From Aptenodytes patagonicus (lineage: Eukaryota; Chordata; Aves; Sphenisciformes; Spheniscidae): a stretch of DNA of 64,000 nt. Under the pieces are notes generated by a model. That model saw only the letters and a program-made list of their open reading frames with translations, made no database searches and had not been told where the DNA came from. The translations under genes were made by a program, and so were the position numbers. The stretch spans positions 102,261,811 to 102,325,810 of the forward strand of contig NC_134951.1 of NCBI RefSeq assembly GCF_965638725.1, read 5' to 3'. This document shows, piece after piece, positions 18,401-29,100 of the stretch (position 1 is its first letter; each line of letters starts with the position of its first letter).

Positions 18401-18654
18401 TAAGCTAATCATCTCCCTCTGAGAGAAAATTAAAATATAAAACATTCTACTTACTGCATATAGGCATAGCTCAAGAAGACTGGAATTTACAGCTTAAACA
18501 TTAACGTTTCCAACAGTGTGGGTTAGAGTATTTCCTTTGAGAGGGATTTTGACTGGTGGATGTTGATTTGTCAAAACTGTAAGGTCTGTGAACATAAATC
18601 CAGCACTTAAAAAAAACTTCCGATGAATTGCAGAAACATGCTCAGACATCACAG
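15481..18654. other. Intergenic DNA between the PLEKHH2 and THADA promoters, left part
   Basis: Ordinary AT-rich sequence with no recognised gene or repeat. Two CTCF-like words are present: CCACAAGAGGGAGAGC (16722-16737, plus) and CCACTCCGTGGCGCC (18336-18350, read on the minus strand). These are pattern matches only. Confidence 0.45.
16722..16737 (+). promoter_or_regulatory. Candidate CTCF-type site
   Basis: CCACAAGAGGGAGAGC resembles the CTCF core CCASYAGRKGGCR with a few departures. It lies between the two divergent promoters. A single motif match of this quality often occurs by chance. Confidence 0.25.
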
Positions 18655-19335
18655 TAAAAATGGCTGTACCCAGTCAGACCGGGGGACCATCTAGCCTGGT
18701 ACCCAGTCGCTTGACTGTCCTCCTCAGTGCCCAGGGAAGTTCAGTGTCATTTCCCTAGAATACTGTTCCAGTCTCCAGTTGCTTTGTGGTTCAGGGACTT
18801 TGTGAACCGGAAGTTTTGTATTTTGAAACTTTTGCTGGTTTGTGGTTTTTTTTTCTTCCATGATTTAGTCCAGCTGCTTTTGAACAAATATAATTTTCAA
18901 GATCCAAAATGTCCTAGGACGATGAGCTCCATGGTTTAAATAATTAATTTTGTTTTGGACATGCCATCTGCTTGTTTCATTTGATGCCCCTTTATTTTTG
19001 TAGAGACAGTGAAAAATGATTTTAGACATTTCTGTTGTATTCAATTTCAGTAGTTTCTTTTTGAGAGTGAAGATAATGGCCTCACAGAGAAGCCCCTCTC
19101 TACCTTTGGCCATCCTTCTTACCCTACTGCACACCTTTGGCAGTCCTACTGTATTCTTTTTGTGTAGGGATGAACACTGCACATAGAGTTCAAAGTGTGT
19201 ATGTATTTATACAGCGACATAGTGATGCTTTCTAGTTTGTTTTTTACTCTCTCCCTAGCAATTTCTAACACTGCGATTGCTTTTTTGGTCCCTGGCACAC
19301 AGCAGAGCACAGCGGAGCCACGCCACCAGTAATTC
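18655..19335 (-). mobile_element. Ancient CR1-type LINE copy, 3' region, reverse orientation
   Basis: Read on the plus strand, this follows a well-known amniote repeat in antisense. It has 'gaccatctagcctggta', 'ttagtccagctgcttttgaac', 'gatgagctccatggttt', 'catttgatgcccct', 'ggccatccttcttaccctactgcacac', 'gggatgaacactgcacatagagttcaaa', 'atagtgatgctttctagtt' and 'ctagcaatttctaacactgcgattgctttttt'. Reversed, these are the CR1/L3-like 3' segments 'gtgtgcagt..ggtcacc', 'gagga..cttccatatgag' and 'tactgggctagatgg'. It is heavily diverged. Another fossil of the same general kind, in plus orientation, lies at 8560-9490. Confidence 0.7.
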
Positions 19336-21099
19336 AAGGGTCTCTTGCTCCTTACCAGCATAATAGAGATTATGAAAACAGAGTGACTTAGCTTTTCAAG
19401 GTAGTTAAGCCTAATAACCCATGCCTGGTGAGCTGCTCAGAGGCGGTATGTGAGCTAGTTCTAAGTGAGTTGTTTTGGATACTGGAAATGTGGCGCTCTT
19501 GGGGAACAGAGCAGTGTGTGGGTCTTGCAGGCTATGGTTTAATTTCTTGAGATGACTCTTTGCTTTACATTGCACTATGAAGCATAGATTCTTCGAGTGT
19601 TACCTGACAGCTCTCTGGCATCGATGCTTCCTCTAACTGAAAAAACTTGGGGCAAGTAAAGCTTTTTTGGAAAGCAGGAAGTTGCTGGAAAGTTATCCCT
19701 AGTGGGGCAGAAAACGAGCTGTATGAGAATACGTAGAGCTGTGACCCTGGAAAGGGTTCCCCTGAAATTGGGGAACCTGTAGGAAGAGGATCACATTGAA
19801 TGTGAACTGTGCAGGTATTGAATTGAGCCCAAGGAACTGGGGACTTAGCTTGTTGGAGACTTTGCTTACACTAAATGAGGATGCGTTGTCTGATTTAGCT
19901 GGAAGGTTAAATCACATATGAGCATTCAATCTCTCTTTGAGCTGGAGATAGCCCAGCTTTTTAAATAGAAACGGCTGAGCACAAAACAGAGGGAAAATCA
20001 ACCAACCGACGGAGAAAAAAGTTAAATTGTTTTCCATGTGTTTGGATATGGTTAAACCTTTTCTCAGTTCCTTTGGCCATTACCATGTCAGAAATCAGAA
20101 GGTACTGTGAGACTGAAGTGTGAAAGGGGGGTCCAGAAGTTTGATTTAAGTCCTGAACAGACTCTCGTGGACTCTAGCTGCTTTAGATTGCTAAGAAAAT
20201 CACTGTTGGGTGGAAGTCAAGTGGCAAAGAATGGTTTTTGTTATATTTCCTCCCTTTTCCTTACCAAAACACTGTTGTTCTTAAATCTTAATGGAAGCAC
20301 GACTACTATGTTGAGCTGGCATTTTACAATAACCACATTTGCAATAACTATATTTACAATGCACGCAAGATTTCCCTTTTGCCAGATACAGCTCATGGAC
20401 TTGGGAAAGACCATCCCCATTTGGTAGTCTATTGCTTGCAAATTACGTACTTGTTACTTACATTATATTCATATGGGACCTGGAAGGATTGTGAAAGGCA
20501 CCTGACACAGATGTTGAAAACTTAAAAAAAAAACTGCTCTGGCTAAAAATGAAATGCTTATATATAAAAAAAGAACTTTTTTGTTAATTATTTTACAGTT
20601 TAAGAACATGTGGAGCCACTGAGACATTAGGTACTGCTGTAAAGGATCGAGAGAGATGGTTAAGAGGAAACAAATGGAGGGCGCTTTTCAAATGAAGTGT
20701 ATTGGATTTTTGCAAAGCGTTTATTCAAACCTCTTTCTGCTCCTTGGGAAAAAAAGGGAAAGAAAGAGGGAAGGAAGAATTCGTTACTAGAGCAGCTTGA
20801 TTCCCGTTGGATGCTTTACTGGGGTTTGCTTCCTCTGGCTCCGAAATGTAGTCGGCTCCGGAGGGCCGCCTACCAGCCGCTGTGTCCAGCAAGGGCACAT
20901 GACAAATTAGGCTCCGAAAGAGGCAGCATCCATTTGAAACTGCTGGGGAAGCTCAGGAACTGAGAAGGGAGCGTAATTGCTCAGACACAAGCTATTGCCA
21001 TCATGAGATACACCAAAGTGACCGCCGATTTTTCCCAAAGTTGAGGGTACATTTTAAAATAAGGAAAGCTAGTCGTGCCTTACAAAGGCCAGCGACTCT
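19336..21099. other. Intergenic DNA upstream of the THADA CpG island
   Basis: No gene, exon or clear repeat is recognised. A short A-run lies at about 20523-20532. The sequence becomes GC-richer from about 20.8 kb toward the island. Confidence 0.5.
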
Positions 21100-22000
21100 C
21101 GCGTTGGTTTATCTTTTCGTTAAGACACCTATTTTCCAAAGAGACCCGGCTACCCGCTGCGGCCAGCGCCGCTAAGGACGATGCTCCAGCGCCGGGGCGG
21201 GAGCCGGCAGCGGGCAGCCGTACCGCGGCGCGGTCAAATGGCGAACGGCGCCGGGCCGGCGCCTGCGCCGCAGGAGCCTCGGCGGGCGCCGGGAGGCACC
21301 TGCTGGGGCTCCCCGGCAGCACCACCTCGGTCGATCCCGGCGTGAGGCGGCGCCGGGGCCCGCTGCAGGGGGCCGGGCCGGGGAGCGCCCCGGGTGCGGC
21401 CCCCGCGCCCTGGTTGGCGGCGGGCGGCTCCGGCCCTCTCGGGCGGCACGTGGTGCGGGCGGAGACCGGGAAGGAAAGCGGCGCCCGTGGGTGAGTCTCC
21501 CCTCGGGTAAGGGGCGGGCAGGGTCCTCCCGGCATTTCCCTTCCCCTCTGCTGTCGCCCTCCGCCGCGCCGCGGCCTCCATGGCGGCGGCCCCGCGGCCG
21601 GCCTCTGCCCTACCGCTTCCCCTGGCGGGTGCCGGTGCCGCTGCCCGCCGCTCCCCGGGCCCCGCTGCGCACCGGGCCCGCGCTGCCGCCCGCCGCGAGG
21701 CCGCCGGGGCGGGGGGAGGCCCCGGGGGCTGCGCCTGAGCCGGCGGCGGGTGCGGCCCGGCCCGGCCCGAGGACCCGGCAGCGCGCTGGGAGCTGCTGTG
21801 GGGCGCGGGGTTATTTGGGCCGTCCCGGTCCCGCTCTCAGGGAGAGCGTGAAGCGCTCGCACGGCAGCGGGGCCCGGCTGCATCTTCCTGTGAGGCGCTG
21901 TAAGTCAGGCTCTTGTCTTCCTGAGACCGCTCGAAGGTTGTCGGTGCTGTCCTGTGTGTTACCCTGCCCGGGCGGCGACCCCCCCGCCCTGGCGGGCTGG
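21100..22000 (+). promoter_or_regulatory. CpG island, likely THADA promoter and non-coding exon 1
   Basis: About 0.9 kb of GC-rich, CpG-dense sequence with GC boxes (GGGGCGGG near 21194 and 21510). It lies 1.0-1.9 kb upstream of the exon holding the THADA start codon. That exon is preceded by an acceptor, so the 5' UTR is split. Plus-strand donor candidates inside the island are GTGAGT at 21491 and GTAAGT at 21900. Either could end exon 1, and the sequence alone cannot choose. Long open frames in both strands here are composition artefacts. Confidence 0.8.
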
Positions 22001-22129
22001 TAGCTGGGCATGTCGTGTGGCGCCCGCTGCCTGGGGAAAAGGACTGAGGCCACCTGTTTTTAGAAGAGGAAAAAAAAAAAAAGGGTTATGCTTTGTGATC
22101 ACTCTCAACTGGGACTAGATAATAGATCA

Positions 22130-22470
22130 GGGGATCTTATCAGTGTATATAAATATGTGGAGGGAGGGTGCAAAGAAGATGGAGCCAGGTTCTTTTCAGT
22201 GGTGCCCAGTGCCAGGACAGGAGGCAATGGGCACAAACCGAAACACAGGAGGGTCCCTATGAACATCAGGAAGCACCGGATGTGGTGTGAGGGTGCCTGA
22301 GCGCTGGCACACGTTGTCCAGAGAGGCCGTGGAGTCTCCATCCTTGGAGATGTTCAAAAGCCACCTGGACACGGTCCTGGGTAACTGGCTCCAGGTGGCC
22401 CTGCTTGAGCAGGGGGCTTGGACCAGATGACCTCCAGAGGTCCCTTCCAACCTCAACCCTTCGGTGATAA
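22130..22470 (+). mobile_element. CR1 LINE 3' fragment, plus orientation
   Basis: 5'-truncated CR1 with the usual 3' landmarks: 'aaatatgtggagggagggtgcaaagaagatgga', 'agtggtgcccagtgccaggacaggaggcaatgggcacaaac', 'tggagtctccatccttggagatgttcaaaagcc' and 'gaccagatgacctccagaggtcccttccaacctcaaccc'. It lies in THADA intron 1, in the sense direction, and is fairly young compared with the fossils at 8.6 and 18.7 kb. Confidence 0.92.
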
Positions 22471-23025
22471 TGAGCTCATAAGTCAGTGAAGCTGTAGTGC
22501 ACATTAAGTTGTCATTACCTTAAAGAAGAAAAATAACTTGCTATGTATAACTTCCATTATAGTGAACACAGAACTGGTTGATATGTTTTAAAGAAACTAA
22601 ACTGCTTTGCTACACAGTTCTAACTTTACATTAAATCAAGTTAAATGAGTTTTGAACAATAAAACAGAGCAGCAGAAGTTTTGTGGTGTAATTCCCATGC
22701 TTCTGCATGACACTTTCAAACTGTGATCCAGGGGCATGCCACAGGCTACATAACAAGTACAGTAAAAACGCCAGTGAGACAGTTTGTCATTCATCCAGCA
22801 AATCCTGAAGTCCCGTTTTCTGTGTCTTCCATTTTGTGCCATGAAGTCTGGGTGAATTTTGGACAAAATGCTTGAAATAGTTGAAGTTGATAAAAGAGAG
22901 CTATTATCTTGGAAAAAGAAAAATGATTGCACAGATAATGTAATAAACATTTCAGGACCATTATCATAGGAAGTGTTTGTAATTATGCTTTTAAAACAAT
23001 GTGGCCTGTTTATTTTTTTGAGCAG

Positions 23026-23122
23026 GTGTCTCTTAATCAGCTAAAAATGGTTTTAAAGAAAAAGAAAGAAATTCAGGTAGATGCATTCATTCTTGATCAA
23101 CAGCAGCTTGAAAAACTTCAGA
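23026..23122 (+). CDS. THADA: THADA exon 2 (start-codon exon)
   Basis: A TTTGAGCAG acceptor is followed by 21 nt of 5' UTR, then ATG at 23047. It encodes residues 1-25 and ends in phase 1 at a GTAAGT donor. The lysine-rich start [11 protein letters not shown] matches the THADA N-terminus. Confidence 0.93.
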
Positions 23123-26100
23123 GTAAGTATTTTTTCTTCCTGAACTAATGTGTAATTTCTTTTTCTGTTTGAGTAGCTACTGAAACTGATCAGGTTTTTT
23201 TTTTCTTGTTATGTTTTATTTCTGGTGTTTTTGTTTTGTGGGTTTTGGGTGTGTTTGTTGGCTGTTTTTTTTTTTTTTGTGGTTTATTTTGTAATGACAA
23301 TGACTTCTTATCTTGGCAGAGTTAAAAGAATCCTTTAGAGCACCGTGTCTTTGGTTTGAAAGCTCTTTGCCTTGTGTTACCATTGGTGTGAAGGTGGCAG
23401 AAAGTCCTACTTGTGATCCCAGTTGCAGGCCTTTAATTCAGTGCTACCTGAAGTAGTAGCCTTAATATGTGGCATAACACCGAATTTCAAAGAATCACAG
23501 AATGATTGAGGTTGGAAGGGATTTCTGGAGGTCATCTTGAGTGTATTTTTCCAGTCTTCGTATTTCCTGTAGTTAACTTGGTTTAAAGATACTGTTCAAA
23601 TGCTCTTTTATTTTGTGGTGTGTTTTTTTTTTTTTGTTTGATGAGATAAACTTCCAGTGATCTTTACTTTAAAAAACCAAACCCAAAACTGAGTAATACA
23701 AGGTTTGAATACTAGTTACTGTGAGGTGCTCCTTGCCTTCTAGTTAGCACTGGTGAGGGCACAACTGGAGCGTGGTGTCCAGTTTGGGGCTCCCCCGTAC
23801 AAGAGAGACATGGATGTACTGGAGAGAGTCCAGCAAAGGGCCACTAAGATGATGAAGAGCCTGGAGCATCTCTCTTACGAGGAAAGGCTGAGAGCTGGGG
23901 CTGTTCAGCCAGGTGAAGAGAAGGCTCAGGGGGATCGTGTCAATGTGTAAACGTATCTGAAGGGAGGGTGTAAAGAAGACAGAGGCAGGCTTTTTTCCGT
24001 GTTGAACAGTGATGGGACAGGAGGCAGTGGGCACAAACTGACACACAAGAGGTTCCCTCTGAACATCAGGAAATACTTTTTTTTAATGTGAGGGTGACTG
24101 AGCACTGGCATAGGTTTCCCAGGGAAGCTGGGGAGTCTCCATCCTTGGAGGTATTCAGAAGCCGTCTGGCCATGGTCCTGGGCAGCCTGCTCCAGGTGAC
24201 CCTACCTGAGCAAGTGAGGTTGGACCAGATGACCTCCAGACATCCCTTCCAACTCATACTGAAGATGAGGCCTACTATTGCGCTGCAGTGAAACTTGTAT
24301 TTTTTTTGGTTAGGAAAAAAAAAAATTGGTGTTAAGGTGTTATAAGGTGACTTAAGAAGGGATTGTGGCACCGGTAGGTTTACTGGAACAGGAAAAAACC
24401 CTAAGAATTAAGCAGTGATTTCTTACTCTAAATTATGTATCGTTTATACTGCTTATTGTAATTCCTTGCTAAAAAGAGACTCTTCTTCCAAATGCAGGGT
24501 TTTCAAAGGCTGAAGAGCAAAACTTGGCATCTCTGCTTCTGCACTGCGCACAGCTGAGCAATGGCATCCAGCAGATCCAGTGTATTAAACAAGTAAGGCT
24601 TCACTGTTGTTAGTGTGTTTTTTGGTAACTGGGAAATACAATTCTAAAATAAAGTCTGTAATGTTTTAAACATTCCTGGGAACAGGAAAAAAAGCAGTTG
24701 TTACTGCTGCACGTGCAGTAGGTAGAAATGTAGTTCTAGTACTTAAATTAGCAAGGGCTACAGTTACTGGAAACGATGGAAGGCAAGTGATACCAAGTTT
24801 CCTGTTTTGTTTGTGTGTATATATTTTTGGTATCAGAGGTGTTCTTGGAACCTTATTCAACACCTGAAACTCAACAAGATGTGGTAAAGAGAGGACAGTT
24901 TTGTACCATATACTTGGATGAGAGGGAATTCTGCCTCTGTTAATGATGAGGGTATATCCAGAGTTTTTGTTGTCATGTGTTCTGTTGATATAGATTATGC
25001 CGTTGGTAAAGAAGATGGATCAAAACTCCGCATGCGATCCCATGGTTAAAGCTTGTTTGGATATTTTAGGAGAGACATATTTTGCATTGGGTGTGAAGAA
25101 TCCCTTGAAAAAAGTATTAGCAAGGTAAAAAATTGAGTAGTAAGCCTTTACTATTTTTTTTTTAAATGCTGTCCTTACGTAGAAGTCAGTAATTTGTCGT
25201 TCACTACAAATTGCTGTAGTTTAATTACTGAAAATTTGTGGTATTAATATGTGAATATGTACTGTTTTTCTTTCTTGCTTAGTTAAAAATCTTAATTATA
25301 AATAATGCAATATATCATTGGAAAATAACTTCAAAGTGAAGTATTATTTTGGTCTGTTTCATTACTAGAAAGACAACAGTGTGTAATTAGCACTTTGAAT
25401 TTTAAAATTCAATATTAGAGTAGAAATTTAAAATATTTCTGTTTAAAAAAAGAAAATCTCAACTTTGACAATGTAAAAAGAAGGCTGTTCAGAGGAATCA
25501 TAACTAAACTGTGGTTTCTTATGCCTATTTTTATTGCAATTAAATTTTTCTGTTGCAAAATTACTGTTGTATTTCTTTGGCTAATTTATGAGAACCTTAA
25601 TATTTTTAAGATGCAACGGTTAGCTCTTTTCATTTCTATGTCCGAAAACATTTGTTGTCCCACTGAGAGATGCAGGGCTTCCATTTTGTATTTGGTTGCA
25701 TGCCAGAGCTTTACACCCCTTTGACAGGTTTTCACAGAACGTGTATGTTTGTTTTAAAACAGAATATGTTTTCATGCAGGAAGCAACATCCATCTATTAT
25801 TGGAGTTTTAGCTGACGTTGACTTTAGTCACGTGGATATTTAACACCTCGGTGTGAGCTAACTGATGACACTGTTTCTTACTGTTGCAGTTCACTGAACG
25901 GTCTTCCTGAACGGTTTATGACGTTAGCTATACAAAGCTTTGTGTGCTGCCTTAGGGAAGAACTGAAAACCACAGACATATATTTGTACAGAAAAGTACT
26001 GGACAACCTTGCTTCCTGTATGGAGGACTTCAGCTTAGGTACGATGACACTGAATGTGTTGTCTTCTGTTTTAAGTTGCTCAACATTGGTTTGCATCTGG

Positions 26101-29100
26101 GTGCAGGACCTAATAGTAATGTTTACATCTTTATTTCTGTAAAACAGATAGCACTGGCCAGTATTCACTAGTTAAAATATATTTTCTTTTCTCTAGGTAG
26201 AGCAAGTATTAAGAACCTGTTTGAAGAAGGTAAAGCTATATTTATAGTAAAATAAGTTTCACTGTAGATTATTGGGGGAAGGGTTGTATGTGAAGAAGTA
26301 ACGTGAGGTAGGCATAAAGATCTATCAGATATGATTTCCTCCTGGTTAATTTTTAATAACTAGTACCCCCACAGATGGTACTCTTTTGTCAAAGACTTCC
26401 CCTTCCTTGATTTGTACCTTTAATTTCCAGGGCTCAATCTTGCTTTGTTGAGCAGCCCTAGATATAAATCTGAAAAGGTACCAGTGAGTGATTCTTAAAG
26501 GGCCGGGGTAGTTGATGCTACTTTATGTGAAGTATTCTGTGTCCAGTGCCTCATGATGAGGTTGGATGTGGTAACGCTGAGCTGTTAACAGCCAGTCTTG
26601 ACCATAGCAAGCCCAGGCCTGCTGCGGCAAGAATTTTGTTTGGCAGTAATTTGGCAGAAGTCTGATCTGCTGGTAACATGGGATAACTTGACACATTGTG
26701 CCTTCAGCATGCAGATAAAGTTCACAGCTTCCTGTGGATGTTTTATTGCTGCTCTGTCTTTAGCTCTTGGTAATTTCAGCTTTTCATTGAGGAACCAGAA
26801 CTCTCAATACCTCGCAGGATTAGACCAAGTGGGTTGGAAACTCTCGTTTTGTACCAGGTTGTCACAAACCAGCTTGAGATTTTGCCTTAGCATGGCATCT
26901 TTGGATCTGCACTGTAATTTCAATTTAATTTGTTTATGGAGTGGAAGAAATGCCACTATATGGATAACTGTTCACTGTGTCTGGGTACGATGTGTATGTG
27001 TGATTGCTTTACTGGAATTTTTCTGTTCTGTTTCTCTTTTAAATAAATTCATACCGTAATTATTTTTACTAGTTCTTCAGTTTCTGCAGAAGTCGCTACT
27101 TGACATACAGGAAGAAAACAGGCAAGTGAATTCAATATAAGCTGTATTTTAATCTGTTTTTAATTCACTCTTGCAAGATAATCTGGTATGGTTTGGAATA
27201 TCACTTTGATAGCCATACATTGATGAAAGATGGGAATGTCATTTTACAATGATACCTATTTTAAATAAAGAATAGCTGCTGCTGAGTTTCTTTTGTGGCA
27301 ATATGCTGATACAAAATAAGTGAGGAAAGGAAGAAAATTAAAGGCGGTAATATTTAAGGCACTGATACTGTGTTAGAGCTACTACTTTTAAGGGAGGCCT
27401 TTGCGTTGTGGTTCTGCTATCTGAATTCTGACTGAACACTGTAATTAATAGATACGCTTACTAAAATTCAGGTAGAGTAATACTCTTCCACTTTCCATGA
27501 GTGTTTAATTCTGTACTGATATTCTGTTTAGTCTGTCACAGCAGTCATCATTTATTATCTTGACGTTTTCCAGCATTGCATAAAATGAAGCCTCTTCACT
27601 GTGGTCTCTCATCATGTACTCAGGGGAGAAGGGTGCTTAGTGGAGTGTTTTGTACATGAAAAGTTTACATGTTGTCTGTCTTCATGTTAGAAGAAAGTTG
27701 AATCATATAAATATGCTTTGCGCAGGGAGGAACTGCTTGAAAAATGAGAAAGGAGCAGCCCTGTGTTCTGTTGGTCTCTTTGGAAAGTTTCTGGAAAAGT
27801 TCAGCTCTGCTCAGGCAGAATTGAATGAGTTTGTCACAGGAACCTGCAGAAACTGTAGTAGAACTTGTCGTTACGTTTGTTAACTTCTTTTTAAAACACT
27901 GCCTTTGAGTCTGCTGCTTGTTTTCCTATAGTTACGTATCTGGTCAACTCAAACAATAGAATTAATGGTAAAAACTAACTTATCTGAAGTTGGCAGAATG
28001 TAGTTTTCTGGGGCTGGTGAAGAATGATTTTCATTTCCTTTTTGTGTGTAAGTCTGGTTGTTTGTTTTTTTTTTTTTTTTTCCCCGCAGAAAGAATCATG
28101 GAAATTGTATTGCTCAGACTCAGTTGATGCACGATTTACTGATAGCCATTAAAGTTTCGATGATGCTTGTACAGAAATTACAAGAAAATATCCAGGGAAG
28201 TCTTTGGAAACACCATGAGTCTTTTGTTTGGCAAAGTATGTGTAGTTTACTGAAAAGCTCTGCAAACTTCCTAATGGATGGTAAGATAGTAACATTCAAA
28301 ACCAAATATTTTTATTAAGTCAGTTGTCTTGTCTGTGTAGTAAACACAACTTGTACCTATAAAAACTTGGTCTAGCTTGAATGGAAATTGAACTGCTGAG
28401 GTTTATGGGCGAGCTATGATTTGTAGATCATAATTTTGGAGTGTACAGTTTAACTTGTCCTACTACAAAAAAACAAGGTAAATGCTATTACTAATAATTT
28501 AGAAACTAACAGAAATACTTTTGAGACTCACCGAATGTCTGTGTCTACCAAAAACTTACATATCTGTATGAATTATCCTGTCAGAACTATTTATTTGTGC
28601 ACTATAACTAATTGTGTTCACTTCTTATACAGGTATTTTTGTATAATAGAATTTAATATAAGTGTCAATAGGTTCTGCCACAGTCCTTTTCTTACTGGGC
28701 AGTTCTATATTTTTCTGTCTGTTAAAAGGTATTAATAGTTTCCTATTACAGTAGAGTATAAATTTGTTAATACTTGCTATCCAGGTGGACGCTACACATT
28801 TGTGACTATACAACTACAAGTAGTCTAGGAAAATTCAATACCATCTTTATAATTTTGATACATAGTTCCAGCACGCAATGTTTGCTGCATTCTAACATAA
28901 AATATCTTTCTCTGTCGTGTAGCAACTCTCCTGCAAACTGTTCAGACTACCTCAGGACTGGCAGTTATTTTGTTTACTAAAGCTATGTATGAGCCAGTTG
29001 AAGAATTACCTTCCTTGGTAAGTGTATTTCTTTGGTAAAGACTGTGAAATGTCATAGTGTTGTTATGCAGTGCTACCAGTGTTCAGAGGCTTTGCTGATA

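Noticed and set aside
21075..22003. Long open frames on both strands (up to 267 codons) in the second CpG island
   Set aside because: Same composition artefact. The THADA start codon lies downstream at 23047.
23753..23950. Open frame translating as [16 protein letters not shown] and onward
   Set aside because: This is the translated 3' region of a CR1 element and not a gene.
26598..27059. 153-codon plus-strand open frame in THADA intron 6
   Set aside because: No recognisable domain, no splice signals that fit, and the joined THADA frame is complete without it.
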